Of a stretch of DNA of 64,000 nucleotides, positions 9,945 through 20,018 are shown one piece after another. A program made the translations under genes and the position numbers. Location: NCBI GenBank assembly GCA_905147135.1, contig LR990067.1, positions 7,998,001 to 8,062,000 of the forward strand. The letters run 5' to 3'. Numbering within the stretch: the first letter of the stretch is position 1; each line of letters begins with the position of its first letter. This stretch comes from Blastobasis lacticolella (lineage: Eukaryota > Arthropoda > Insecta > Lepidoptera > Blastobasidae). The notes under the pieces were generated by a model, which saw only the letters and a program-made list of their open reading frames with translations, ran no database searches and was not told the origin of the DNA.

Positions 9945-10155
9945 TCTAGGTGAGAACCACCGCCTTATCTTTGTCACTTTGTTGAGTGAAGGATATGGTA
10001 GCCAGCGCAATTACAGGCGTGAGACATTTCATCTTAGTTCTCACAGTGACAACACACCTGCGATTGCAACCAAAATGAATTAATCGTAGATGTTGTGGGC
10101 GACAGTTGCCGCTTACCAACAGGTGGGCTGTCTGCTCGTCACTGCGTAGCATAAA
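9945..10155 (+). mobile_element. LINE-type tail
   Basis: GGCGTGAGACATTTCATCTTA and CCAACAGGTGGGCTGTCTGC followed by an ATAAAATAC end, resembling 3' tails of lepidopteran LINEs. The 68-codon minus frame here is a shadow. Confidence 0.4.
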
Positions 10156-10251
10156 ATACCCTGTATTTACTTAGGCGGTTGAAACATAAACATCATCATC
10201 ATAATATATTTAAGAGTATGAAATAAATGAAATGAAATAAATATTCGTGGA

Positions 10252-10490
10252 CAAATTCACACAGCGCCATCTAGCCCCAAACTAAGCAAAGCTTGTACTA
10301 TGGGTGCTAGATAACTGATATACTACTTAAATACTTTTTTTTTTAAATACATACTTATTATACATAGAACACCCAGACCCGTAACAGAAATTAAAATTCA
10401 TCATTTCAATTTCTGCCCGGCCGGGAATCGAACCCGGGACCTCTTGCGTGGCAGACCGGCCATGTTGACCATTGAACCACTCAGGTCGTC
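10252..10490 (-). mobile_element. Full-length tRNA-headed SINE, family H
   Basis: On the minus strand: GAGTGGTTCAATGGTCAAC (A-box region), GGTTCGATTCCCGG (B box), then TTTCTGTTACGGGTCTGGG, an A-rich linker and the GGGGCTAGATGGCGCTG tail. Other copies: 26801-26986, 31286-31741 (split) and the tail at 1-64. Pol III-type promoter boxes are visible; activity not known. Confidence 0.85.
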
Positions 10491-10939
10491 AGTATAATTC
10501 TGGATGGAGCAAAAACCACTCCTCCCTCCTGTCTGCCAACCTCTTCATCCCCTTATAATCTCCGGCGCTCACTTCTTCCAATATTAAAATCTTGGCCTTC
10601 CTCTCTTTCCCTTCTATTATCACTCTTAAAAAGTTGTCATATCTTATTGCATGCTTAAAACATAAACACAGACAATAACGTTAAGATTGCAACAGAACGT
10701 CACTTAATCGCATTAGGAAGACTAAAATCCCAGTATACGATCGAACTACACGAGAACCCCCACGCGTCTCCCTCCCTCGCGTACGGAGAGAGCGAGAGGT
10801 GTATACGTGGGGTGCGACTATGTATACGCCGCTTCCTGTTCGGGGTTAAGTATTAATCCAGCTTTCCGCGCTTACAAACATCCATCTCTGTTTGGCTGGG
10901 CGCAAGTTGGGAGATAGTGGCTGTTGGCTTTTTCTTTTT
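10491..10939. other. No gene recognised
   Basis: Pyrimidine-rich and AT-rich sequence. A short GC-rich patch at 10755-10850 (CCCACGCGTCTCCCTCC...) has no recognised content. Confidence 0.4.
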
Positions 10940-11390
10940 TTTTGTTAGGCTAGAAAGGCATTTGATCTGGTGGTAAGTGCCGATGCAGTCGAAGAGGGGA
11001 CCATGCCTGTCTTGGAACAGACTATTGACTCCAGCCTTGAATGATCAGGGAACATACTCGCAGGCAATGTGTTCCGTCGCTTAGCCGTACGCATTATAAA
11101 GCGGCTCGTGCGGATAGCTGGAAGATTGACTGCGTAAGAATGAAGCGTTCAACCGGATCGCGGTTCCTGATGGCGGAAAGGGGCCGGCGGAATGAGGTCG
11201 AGCAACTGCTTCGCACACTCTCCGAAATGCAACCTGTAGAATACCGACAGACGCGCAACCCTACGCCAACGCTCGAGGCTCTGCAGCTTAGCTTTAATTA
11301 ATTTAGCTAGCCGTTTTAGATTAAGAATCTTGTCCAGAGTTTGGTATCCATTTACAGCCTTCATTCGACGACCAACCTGGTCATACACAT
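10940..11390 (-). pseudogene. LINE D1 C-terminal fragment, minus strand
   Basis: The minus-strand frame reads RRVARLSVFYRLHFGECAKQ then LLDLIPPAPFRHQEPR, a block from the C-terminal region of lepidopteran CR1/jockey-like LINE reverse transcriptases. Frame breaks occur toward the 3' end, where the sequence aligns with the copy at 63170-63520. Confidence 0.7.
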
Positions 11391-11439
11391 ACTAGTCGGG
11401 CAATTGACATCGATCAGAACCCTCTGATCGGTGTGTTCC

Positions 11440-11575
11440 GTGACAATTATAATCTGGACGCCTGCGCCTTCAAGGCTAAAGGGAATTCGCTATTTCTAGA
11501 CATGCTCCATCTTCGGGCCGCATCGTCACTTACTCGGTGAGATGGTGGTCACATGCCTGGCTTCTCTCTTATAAT
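11440..11575 (+). pseudogene. LINE D1 extreme C-terminus, plus strand
   Basis: ATAATCTGGACGCC...TTCAAGGCTAAAG encodes NLDA(..)FKAK, followed by LFLDMLHLRAASSLTR and the GTGAGATGGTGGTCACATGC tail. It lies inverted next to the minus-strand fragment of the same family. Confidence 0.6.
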
Positions 11576-11594
11576 AACCGAAGTTAACCGACAG

Positions 11595-11735
11595 AAAAAC
11601 GTCGTCCATCCTTTCGGGAGCTAGAATGCCACAGACAATACATATTCGGCTACAGAGTCAAACTAACAACACTCCTCTTTTTTCGTCGAGGGTTAAAACA
11701 TAACTCTGTAAGCAGCTCGCTCAGCAAACGTCACT
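11595..11735 (-). repeat. Repeat family G copy
   Basis: Contains ACTCCTCTTTTTTCGTCGAG and GGGAGCTAGAATGCCACAGAC, matching 50690-50790. Confidence 0.65.
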
Positions 11736-11941
11736 TGCACCCACCCCCAGCCCCTAATCGTAAAATAGCTCTCGCCCCACCCCGTAAATAGCTTTCACGT
11801 ACAATTTAGCATGTTCGGAGAAAAAAATAAATCATGTGTGTGTTCACTGGTGGTCTGGACAGAGTACAGTCCGTCTATTATATTAAAAAATGTTTAGGTA
11901 GGCCTTGGTGTTCCGTATTTTTGTAACTACTTTATATTACA

Positions 11942-11975
11942 ACTCTCTGGCGCGACTTCGTTCGCATACACCTAC
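11942..11975 (-). mobile_element. Helitron-like 3' terminal scrap
   Basis: GGCGCGACTTCGTTCGCATAC, the family hairpin, without the internal sequence. Confidence 0.45.
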
Positions 11976-12029
11976 GATAGAATATAATAGGTTTTTATTT
12001 GCATTAAATGTCGTAGACAGTTATTGGGT

Positions 12030-12299
12030 ACATGTTAAAATCGTTTCGTATCACACATTTAACGCGAAGGTTCGAGAGAACGTTTCTCGCTCTTACGATT
12101 CGGATGTGGAATGAGCTCCCAGCCACAGTGTTTCCTTTGGACTATGACATGGGATCGTTTAAGAGGTATATTAGAGGTCTCTTTAGAGGCGGGCAACGCA
12201 TTGGTGACTCCCCTGGTGTTGCTGATGTCCATAGACGGCGGTGACCACTTTCCATCAGGTGGCCCGATTGCCTGTTTGTCTGCCGTGTAACAAAAAAAA
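12030..12299 (+). pseudogene. LINE D2 C-terminus and 3' tail
   Basis: The frame reads RMWNELPATVFPLDYDMGSF then KRYIRGLFRGG and ends VADVHRRR, the C-terminus of a CR1/jockey-like lepidopteran LINE. Its 3' end (CACTTTCCATCAGGTGGCCC ... poly-A) is the same tail as SINE C, suggesting a LINE/SINE pair. A minus-strand copy is at 27985-28350. Confidence 0.75.
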
Positions 12300-12344
12300 A
12301 TACTCTTGGTATGCAAACTGAGAGAGCTATTTAAATTTATTAAT

Positions 12345-12805
12345 AATATTTACCTCTGCCTACCCCTTCTTTTTCTTGCTTATAAACCTTCCTCATTAAT
12401 CACTCTATCTATTGTTGAAAACAGCATTAAAATCCGTTTCGTAGTTTAAAAGATCTACGCGTACATAGATACATAGGGACAGACGGCGGGAAGCGACTTT
12501 GTTGCGATCTGGGGAAGTACCTCCACCTTACAGAATATCGCAGCTAAATAATACTCTTTTAAATAGTATTGTGTTTCTGCCGGTGAGTAAGGTTTCCAGT
12601 GCTCCATGGGGTGGGGATTTGGGGAACCGTGGCTTTGGCAGTGGAGTGGCATCTGCCTTTTTGCTGCCAGTGCAACGTGTTATAGAGGTGGGCACCGCCT
12701 TGGCGATACTCTTGGTGTTGCTAATGTCTATAGGCAGTGGTGACCACTTTCCATCAGGTGACCCGCTTGCCTGTTTGCCGAATGACATAAAAAAAATACT
12801 ATGTA
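12345..12805 (-). mobile_element. Helitron-like element split by SINE C
   Basis: The left part 12345-12503 runs from TTGCTTATAAACCTTCCTC to AAGCGACTTTGTT. The expected continuation TACTATGTATAG appears only after the SINE, at about 12795-12807. The SINE therefore inserted into this element. Confidence 0.7.
12504..12797 (+). mobile_element. SINE C, near full length
   Basis: Head GGGGAAGTACCTCCACCTTA, middle TCCATGGGGTGGGGATTTGG, tail CACTTTCCATCAGGTGACCC and terminal A run. The 144-codon plus-strand frame across it is not a gene: the same sequence occurs in several copies on both strands. Confidence 0.8.
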
Positions 12806-13137
12806 TAGATTTAAATATATGTCGGCAGTGTTCCACAAGCTTTCGCATACACTACCCGTCCGTTTGCTTTCCCAATAAAAGTTTGACTGCGAATTGCGAA
12901 GCAGAGATACACAAAACGGAAACAGCTCAGTGACACAATGTTGTCGCGAGACACAAATTGTTTCGGGAAATCCTTTTAGGAGTAATAAAGGCGGCGAGAG
13001 TCGCGGCCTCGCGCCGAATATGCTGAGTTATACGAATGCTGTTTTTAGGGCCACAGTGTTGCCACTTTTTTTCGACTAAGTCGGACTGTTAAGCTTATGA
13101 AAGCGGGATATATATAATTAAAATTTGTTAAAAAAAT

Positions 13138-13492
13138 AATCATCTTGGCGTTAATGTCCCGGTAGTACTCTCGCGCACGAGGGCCCGGGGTCCGCCTTGA
13201 CCATGATCCAGGATTTGGCAGGTCAGGTAATTACAGTGGAGCGCCTTCCATCTGACCCCCGTGACCCTGCTACCAGGAGAACCTGACCGGATTGGATCAT
13301 GGTTACACATCCAGTCGCCTGAATGTGCAGGATTCATCACGATGTTTCATTCACCGTAAGAGCAACGGTTAATATTCAACTAATGTGCATAAATCAGAAA
13401 ACAGTAATTGGTACATGGCCGGAGAGGGGTTCGAACCCGGGACTTCTGGCTTACGAGTCGTATACTTTACCGCGGCCACCGACGCTCTGTAA
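13138..13492 (-). mobile_element. Full-length tRNA-derived SINE A
   Basis: Minus-strand head carries GTGGCCGCGGTAAAGTATAC (A-box area), ACTCGTAAGCC anticodon-like loop and CCCGGGTTCGAACCCC (B box). Then the family body (CTTACGGTGA, ATGAAACATCGTGATG, GATCCAATCCGGTCAGG) and the end AACGCCAAGATGATT. About 350 bases, one of at least a dozen copies here. The head resembles a tRNA-Thr(CGT)-type structure. Confidence 0.85.
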
Positions 13493-13584
13493 ACATAACT
13501 GAATCTAAAAATGGTTACTAAGAATATTATAAAAACTAATTTAAACACATCTACCTCACACCTTGGAGCCAAATAGGTCGCGAT

Positions 13585-13650
13585 CTGTGCAGCTATAGAT
13601 AAACATGGACAGACGGCGGGAAGCGACTTTGTTTTGTACTATGTAGGTAT
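13585..13650 (-). mobile_element. Helitron-like fragment
   Basis: ACAGACGGCGGGAAGCGACT and TACTATGTAGG, the 5' end of the family in reverse. Confidence 0.55.
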
Positions 13651-13964
13651 ATAGAAGCTGCCAAAAAGTGTTTTATTAAACTTAAAATGAAATCGGATCA
13701 TCCCAAGTTCGAAACACTAATTAATGAGCACCGCTCTTGATTTACAAAGACATAACAGACTCATTTCTGTTTGCAGAAACAAGTATCTAATACCTACTAA
13801 CATAATAATGAAATGAAATGGTTTTGGAATGCGACTTTGTAAGATTTACATACATATCCATAGATGTTAGTTTATTTACTTACTATCTATGCTAGGAAAA
13901 TTCTATATTAGCAAAATTCTAATAGCTTATTTCGGTGGACAATAACTGACATCCAGTGGTTGAA
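13651..13964. other. No feature recognised
   Basis: Unique AT-rich sequence without coding signal. Confidence 0.4.
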
Positions 13965-14255
13965 TATTGGACCGTCCAACCTGCCCGCTATCCCTCTCAG
14001 GAAGTAGTTGGTGCTGCCTCGCACCCTGGCCATCAATGACGCAACTCTCCATGCGTTATAAAACAGTAAACCGTTCCGGGGTGGCAATGGGATCCTGCGA
14101 CTGGTCCACTAGTCTCAGGGTCCCCAGAAGACCTTGGCGGAAGACCTTGGCCAACCTCGCTTCGCCAACGGCCATTAGGAGGCACACCCGGAGGCGTGCT
14201 CGTTGTGGTGCTATAGCTTGACTAGCCTCAAACATCGAAACGGTCACCCATCCAG
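13965..14255 (-). mobile_element. Repeat family T (LINE-like 3' region)
   Basis: The minus strand reads GGTGTGCCTCCTAATGGCCG ... TCTTCTGGGGACCCTGAGAC ... CCCCGGAACGGTTTACT. The same order occurs at 37260-37480 and, shorter, at 21595-21680. The class is not certain; the overlapping 84-codon frame is not conserved between copies. Confidence 0.5.
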
Positions 14256-14284
14256 TTCCCGAACCGCGTGCGTTGCTTAACTTT

Positions 14285-14360
14285 GGTTATCAAATTTTTT
14301 ATTTATTTATTAGGACATTGAATATCTCTTTCAATCGTCAAAAAGGAGGGGGGTAGGGAG
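14285..14360 (-). mobile_element. LINE 3' end scrap
   Basis: TTTATTTATTAGGACATTGA and TTTCAATCGTCAAAAAGGAG match 33345-33415, including the A/T tail. Confidence 0.5.
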
Positions 14361-14589
14361 GGGGGTATCGGTCTCGCAAGTACGCTGCCACTAGACCAGT
14401 TACTTCTAATTAAAAAGTCTCCAATCAAAATAAAAAAAGAACTCATCAAACGCCAAGGGCTTCTAGAGAGGGTAGTTAATTGAAAAGGTGCTTCGATCAT
14501 GCGTTCAAAGAGAACTTTCCGTTATTTTCTCTTTCATTACCATCGTTACGGCGTAATTAAAATCTTATTTTATTTTTAGGTCGTAGTTG

Positions 14590-14849
14590 TAGTTATAGGT
14601 ACTATTAGTATTTATTGACTATTATAAAATTTATTACCATGACATTATTACACTATGACATTATTAATTTAATTTGTATGCATTTATTTATTTATTTAAC
14701 ATTTTACTATTTTTTTTGTGTATTTTTTAATGTTTGTATGTCTTTATTTTAATTCTCTTTGACGATATCTTTGTGACTTGCTTATATTATGACATGCGCT
14801 TAGTATAATGTAAATTTCATTGACAAATAAATTATCTAATCTAATCAGT
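14590..14849 (+). mobile_element. LINE 3' tail
   Basis: Very AT-rich 3' UTR-like sequence ending AAATAAATTATCTAATCTAATC-type repeats at 14826-14848. Confidence 0.4.
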
Positions 14850-15175
14850 AAGATTAACGAATTCTACACCTAAACATTCCTCGTGAATCAGTCTATCTAT
14901 CGGTGAGAACGTAATGAAAATCCGGTCAATGGTTTTTGAGTTTATCGCGAACAGACACAGACGCGGCGTAGGACTTTGTTTTATATTATGTAGTGATAGC
15001 AACCCACCCCGGCTTCGCACGGGTAATAAACTTAACAAATTATACGTCGAAACTTTCCTTATGAATCACTCTATCTATCGGTGAGAACTTAATCAAAATC
15101 CGTCCAGTAGTTTTTGAGTTTACCGCGAACAGACGCGGCCCGGCATTTGTTTTATAATATGTAGTGCGTAGTGAC
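14850..15175 (-). mobile_element. Two tandem Helitron-like fragments (subfamily F2)
   Basis: Both halves carry GAATCAGTCTATCTATCGG or its variant, GTTTTTGAGTTTA and CGCGAACAGAC followed by TTTGTTTTAT and ATGTAGTG. First copy about 14850-14988, second about 14998-15175. Another copy is at 25095-25291. Confidence 0.6.
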
Positions 15176-15329
15176 CAGCGACCGGCCCGATATCTCACGG
15201 ACGTTCTGGGAGCTTTCCCCTTCCTGTAGATATTCTCTCAATGATAGCGACAACCGCATCAAACTCCGTTAAAGGCGAGCGCTCATTTCTTGAAGACCCT
15301 AAAGACGTGGCGGCTCAGGACTATTACTA

Positions 15330-15830
15330 GTAGCATTTGAACCAGATTTGGCTGGAGACGAATAAATCCAAAAGCGACTTTAGTTCGTACTTCGTAAGGA
15401 TTAGTATCAACTGCCACTGACGGTTCATCACATCATCACCACATCAGCCAAAAGACGCCCACTGCTGGGCATCGGCCTCCCCCAGAGATCTCCACAAAGG
15501 CCGGTCCTGTGCTTTCAGCATCCAGCTGGTACCTGCGATCCTTACAGGTCGTCGGTCCACCTTGTAGGAGGCCTACCCACGCTGCGTCTACCGGTACGTG
15601 GTCGCCACTCGAGAACTTTACTGCCCCATCGGCCATCTGTTCTTCGAGCTATGTGCCCTGCCCCCTGCCACTTCAGTCTGGCAATCCTTAGAGCTATGTC
15701 GGTGACCTTGGTTCGCTTGCGGATCTCCTCATTTCTGATTCGATCGCGCAAAGAAACTCCGAGCATAGTTCTTTCTATTGCCCTTTGGGCAACAGTGCCA
15801 CTGACGGTTGGTCGGCTGCAATCAAAATGG
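15330..15830 (+). repeat. Repeat family U, host of an RTE insertion
   Basis: CCAAAAGCGACTTTAG, AGGATTAGTATCAACTG and, after the insertion, GACGGTTGGTCGGCTGCAAT. The uninterrupted arrangement is at 41465-41650 (ACTGACGGTCGGTCGGCTCC). Confidence 0.65.
15426..15795 (-). pseudogene. RTE-clade LINE, 3' fragment with target-site duplication
   Basis: The minus-strand frame reads MLGVSLRDRIRNEEIRKRTK, then ...WQGAGHIARRTDGRWG and SVGRPPTRWTDDL, the characteristic C-terminal region of RTE LINE polymerases. The 3' end is a CATCATCACC-type microsatellite. A perfect 14-base duplication, TGCCACTGACGGTT, flanks it (15412-15425 and 15796-15809). Truncated 5', so no catalytic domain; it uses host transcription only if transcribed at all. 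Confidence 0.9.
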
Positions 15831-16129
15831 AACTAGTTCACCGTTCCTATGCAACCCTACCTCGGTACTCGTACACAACACGTACAGTGGGTACCCTTGA
15901 AATTTATCGAAAGACAACAACGCACACGAGGGCAGCATGAATCACTCTTATCGCCCTGTATATGGGGCGACTGTGTGCGCCGCTATCAGTACGCCGGCGC
16001 GTTGTACCAACACTGCCGATATTTTGGCAAATAAAGCATGAATTACGTGGCCTATCCTATTCCGTAGTACCTACATACGGATAACACAGCCCTACATAGT
16101 ATGTAGTATATACATACCGTCACGCACAA

Positions 16130-16325
16130 CTTTTTAACCCCAGTCGAAAAAAGAATTGTCTAGTATTAGTTTGATGGACCGATTTTGATGCGGTTTCCTT
16201 TATTTGAAAGGCAGTTTAAACGAGATAGCTCTTTGCTTTGTTCTATTAAAATTGGACCAGTGATTTAGAAAATATTTCGAGTATAATCATTAAAACTAGG
16301 TCGGGTTTTTTTCTGTCGAGGTATT
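16130..16325 (+). repeat. Repeat family G copy
   Basis: TTTTTAACCCCAGTCGAAAA, GATTTTGATGCGGTTTCC and TTTATTTGAAAGGCAGT then AGGTCGGGTTTTTT. The order matches the copy at 34485-34680. Confidence 0.65.
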
Positions 16326-16329
16326 CCTG

Positions 16330-16440
16330 TAGGTGTAGGCAGAGACCTCATCGTTTCACTTTTTGGTTATTACCACGAACGGACCGTTCACCTGATGGTG
16401 CGCGGCCACCGTCGTCCAGGTCCTCTACAACCTAAGGGAA
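16330..16440 (+). mobile_element. LINE-type tail scrap
   Basis: AACGGACCGTTCACCTGATG and a CACCGTCGTCC block resemble a LINE 3' tail; no coding. Confidence 0.35.
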
Positions 16441-16789
16441 GCTGATGCGGTGCCGGCCTTTGACCCTTGACTACATACATTAATCTTTGCATACACGAAC
16501 GTCAGTTTAGGGCACCCTTGACCTGACCTTTCTCTAAAATTGCATCGATTTGATCGTGACACGTACGTCTCGCACTTCCCCTTCCGACCATTCCAGTCCC
16601 TAGGGGACAAAATATGCCCCGCGACACGTACAACAGACGTCTCGGATGAGGCCAAAGAATTGAACATTTTTTACAGGACAAAATTCCCGCCCGAATCCCT
16701 GGTGACAGCACAAAATACGAACCAATCCAAAAATAGAATCGACAAATATTTAAATTCAAATTGATAATGAGTGGAGAAGATGAGCAGGC
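16441..16789. other. No feature recognised
   Basis: Moderately GC-rich, unique in this window. The three overlapping frames of 74-102 codons have no family resemblance. Confidence 0.4.
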
Positions 16790-17565
16790 ATCAATCAGTT
16801 GTATTGACAACTACTCGCCTGCTTAATAACAATAAAACGCCAGTTCTCGAAAATGGTTGTGCCACGCTCTATTGGGATCGATCTGTCATCACGAACAGGA
16901 CTTTGGCGGTAATGTGGAGGAGAGAATTCCAGCCGCCAATGTTGGCAAGCGAAGATGGAGAAGGTTAATTACCCACCTGGCCCAGTTGCTGTGACCAGGG
17001 GACCGAAGTCCAATGGACGCTCTTTGGATCTTGTATATAAGCGTTGTAGATGGAACACTCCGTTAGCGCGATGTAGATTTGACAGTTGCTGTCATGCTGA
17101 TTTGTCTTGCCAACTCGTGTGTGCGAGCTCTCTTTGGTTCACTATGGAGATCGCTACAGGACTATTGTAGACAATAGACCTGATATCGTGCTCACAGATC
17201 GATCGAAGCGCCGAGCAGCGCTCGTCGATATCACCATTACGCATGACGGAAACCTTGTGAACCGAGAAGGACTAACTGTATAATTTGAATTGGCTCATGA
17301 AGGTGATCGCTGTGTGGGATGTTGATTCGTCGATCATTGTTCCGATAGTGGTCTCATAGCGAAGAGCCTCGACCAACAACTTAAGAGTCTCTCGCTAGAT
17401 GGTTGGGCCAAGGGCCAGACACAGAAGGCGGTATTCTTGGAGACGTCGCGTTTCGTCAGGAGGTCTGTCTCGGTGCTGGCGACACTCTTGGTTTGATTTG
17501 TTTTAATATTTTAAATTTATATTGTAAAGAAAGTAAATTTAAAAAAGAGAATAATAATAAACAGA
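16790..17565 (+). pseudogene. LINE with restriction-like endonuclease motif (R2/R4-Dong type), C-terminal part, interrupted
   Basis: The frame reads ...KTPVLENGCATLYWDRSVIT (16834-16893) and, after a 253-base insertion, resumes at 17164 with IVDNRPDIVLTDRSKRRAAL then VDITITHDGNL. PD followed by 14 residues and D fits the KPD(X12-14)D active-site signature of restriction-like endonuclease LINEs. After a stop at 17280-17282 more family sequence follows, with ELAHEG, GLIAKSLDQ-like and SLSLDGWAKGQ-like blocks out of frame, then an (AATAA)n tail near 17550. Clade is inferred from motif and tail. Confidence 0.7.
16903..17155. mobile_element. 253-base insertion inside the endonuclease LINE
   Basis: Flanked by perfect 8-base direct repeats ACAGGACT (16895-16902, 17156-17163). 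Removing the segment with one repeat leaves the LINE frame uninterrupted. No terminal inverted repeat is obvious. An 8-base duplication suggests a DNA transposon of hAT or similar type; the element itself is unrecognised. Confidence 0.75.
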
Positions 17566-17872
17566 TCGGAATACGTTTATTCGGACTCGTGTTCCTTATG
17601 TGTGACGTAGACGCCTGTGTGATACAGGTGCAAGTGTTTATGTATGCATGTTTTATACAGACAGACAGCCTGGCCACCTGACGGCATCCGTCGCTCATAA
17701 CATAACGACTCAATTCAGTTTCGCGTAACAAAAACGCGGAACCGAGCGTGCGTATTCATCGTGAGGTGACCAAGCCTACATGCATACATAACAAAGCGTC
17801 GTCTGACGGCAGAAATAGGTAAGGCTGTGGTCATTATCACAGTACATAACAGTCCACTGTAGGCATTTTTTT
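17566..17872. other. No feature recognised
   Basis: Unique mixed-composition sequence; the 91- and 92-codon overlapping frames are not protein-like. Confidence 0.4.
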
Positions 17873-17962
17873 TATATACCACCAAGGTGGCAAACAAGCT
17901 TACGGCCTGCCTGATGGTAAGCAGTCACCGCAGCCTATGGACGTTTGCAATACCAGACGCAT
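17873..17962 (-). mobile_element. LINE tail, subfamily S2
   Basis: AAGGTGGCAAACAAGCTTAC, GCCTGATGGTAAGCAGTCAC and GACGTTTGCAATACCAG. The same tail is at 41040-41163, 43290-43467, 49442-49586 and 59495-59605. It abuts a SINE B copy directly. Confidence 0.7.
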
Positions 17963-18178
17963 CACCCACGAAAGGGGAGTTTATTGGCATAATCTCCACG
18001 TTTGGCGGGCGGGTTAGAGATCGCAGTGTTATAATTGTAACAATGGAAAACGCTACTGCCCATATTCCAGCCTACGGAGACTCTAGATCTTTTTTCACGA
18101 AAACATTAGTCGCCTTGTACGACACTCACGAGTGTAAATGGTTGGTGCTATTCTACTCTGCCGGACACTACACGTCCA
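17963..18178 (-). mobile_element. SINE B, (TGA)n-tailed family, truncated
   Basis: Contains ATAATCTCCACGTTTGGCGG, GAGATCGCAGTGTTATAA and CATTAGTCGCCTTGTACGAC then GGTGCTATTCTACTCTGCCG. The family is about 260 bases and normally ends in GATGATGAT; here that end is missing. Its own promoter is not evident. Confidence 0.75.
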
Positions 18179-18227
18179 GGCTGTAGTACCCAGGTTGTAT
18201 GCAGGTGAACCTCAGGCTTAACAGGTA

Positions 18228-18632
18228 GGTCATGTTAGCGTTAATGTCCCGGTTGTGCTTTGGCGCACGAGGGGCCGGAGTCCGTCTTGACCAGGATTTG
18301 ACAGATCAGGTAAATAAAGTGGAGCGACTGCCATTTGACCTCTGTGACCTCCTAGTACAAGGGCACCTGACCATATTGGATAATTATAATCCTTATTTAG
18401 ATCAGGATACAACCAATAACAGATTGACATGACAGGTAATACACATTATGATCGAAATATTACTGTTACACATTCATCACGATGTTTCCCTCACCGTAAG
18501 AGCAACGGTTAGCATTCAACTAATGTACATAACTCAGAATAGAGTCATTGGTACATGGCGGCAGTGGGATTTGAAGCCGAACCTCTCGCTTTCTAGGCGG
18601 ATACCTTTACCACTCGGCCACCGACGCGCAAA
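18228..18632 (-). mobile_element. SINE A copy with internal rearrangement
   Basis: End TTAATGTCCCGGTTGTGC and head region ACGAGTCG-like/CACTCGGCCACCGACGC are present. About 60 extra bases around 18375-18460 interrupt the body. Confidence 0.75.
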
Positions 18633-18639
18633 CCAGAAT

Positions 18640-19365
18640 CCGTCTATTGAACCATCATCATAGCCAGCATACTAGAACATCATGGTGGATTCAGGTCTGA
18701 GGAGCCTAAGTCCTGGCCGCGATCTGATGACAATAAAGACGAGATATCGCGATTAAGATCACGTTCATCCGTAACGTACTGGGCGGGGATAAGTGATAAT
18801 TATTATTGATTTTTATTTTGATAAATATACCATGATAATTATCTTTATAATAATAAATTGTTGCTATATGCGTATGCTAATGCGATGTGCCACTTCTGAG
18901 CGAACGATAAGTGCCAATTTTCGAATAATTGTCCCAAAGTGTTGTCTATACAAAATGCCTACAGTAAATCAATCAAGTCTATAATAAATACAGTAAGAAC
19001 CCTTTTAGACTGTGTTTAAGTGGATTTCAACAAAAACAGCATTTTGTCGACGAGATGCTCGAAATAATCAAGAGATGTCTGCGATAATTACCTATTCCTA
19101 TACCTATCTGATACATATCTGATATTCATGAACACAATTATCAAAGAAAATAATTATCTTTTACTGGACTGGGTAAGCTCCGGGAATACATGGGGAAAAA
19201 GCCTTAATCTGCCGGTATCAGCATGGCTATCACAAGTCTTATCGTAATCGAATTGGCCATTACCAAGAAATTTTAAAATTTCCGTCATTTTCGCCATACA
19301 AAATGATAATTTCATAGGTAAGGACCTAATATTCAGATAAGGAAACAAAGAGATCCTGCGGGAGG
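18640..19365. other. No feature recognised
   Basis: Unique AT-rich sequence without coding or repeat signal. Confidence 0.4.
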
Positions 19366-19367
19366 CC

Positions 19368-19795
19368 CAAGGGCTAAATCTATATTGCTAAATCAGATTC
19401 GAGAGCCAACAGCTTACGAAGCGACGCAGAAGACCGAGCGAAGAGTAGGAAAGCGGACCCTGGCAGAAACCAGGGACTCTCAGCTACGATGACGATGAAG
19501 ATGCCAAACGTATTATGCCAAAGGATATTGTGAGAAGGAAATAAACAGATGCCGCTTGAGGCTCAAATAGGGATTGATATTGCTTAATCAGATTTGAGAG
19601 TCAACGGCTTACGAAACAACGCAGAAGACCGGGCGAAGATGAATGTGAATGGGGTCTTTTGAATGTGTTATTGGACCAAATAAAAATACGTCTATGTCTA
19701 TGTAAGAGTAGGAAAGCGGACCCTGGCAGAAAGGAGTAGGAAATCGCACCCTGGCAGTAGGATTCACCGCTACGATGAGGATGATGATGCCAAAC
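19368..19795 (+). repeat. Tandem pair of ~145-base units; second carries a 64-base insertion
   Basis: ATTGCTAAATCAGATTCGAG, GACGCAGAAGACCGAGCGAA and GAGTAGGAAAGCGGACCCTG occur at 19380-19470 and again, diverged, from 19570. In the second unit a TGAATGTGAATGGGG ... TCTATGTCTATG segment (about 19641-19706) sits between GCGAAGA and GAGTAGG. Both units end in GATGA-rich tails, as RTE-related SINEs do. Confidence 0.65.
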
Positions 19796-20018
19796 GGTAA
19801 CGTAGCAACATTCCAAACAGAGGAACACTGAACAAAGGAAAACACCAAACAACATTCGCACGAAACGCTCTTGGCTCTTATACGCGACGTATTTTATTAC
19901 AACATTATGCCGCAAGGTATTATGTAAAATTGTGTGCGGATGTCTGCGTCGAGTAGGAGCAGGGCTGTCGAGTTATATTTATGAAATTCAGCGTTACGAA
20001 ATAGGTCTGGATATGAGT

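Noticed and set aside
12499..12933. 144-codon plus-strand frame, the longest in the window
   Set aside because: It reads straight through a SINE C and neighbouring sequence; the same frame pieces recur wherever SINE C occurs, on either strand.
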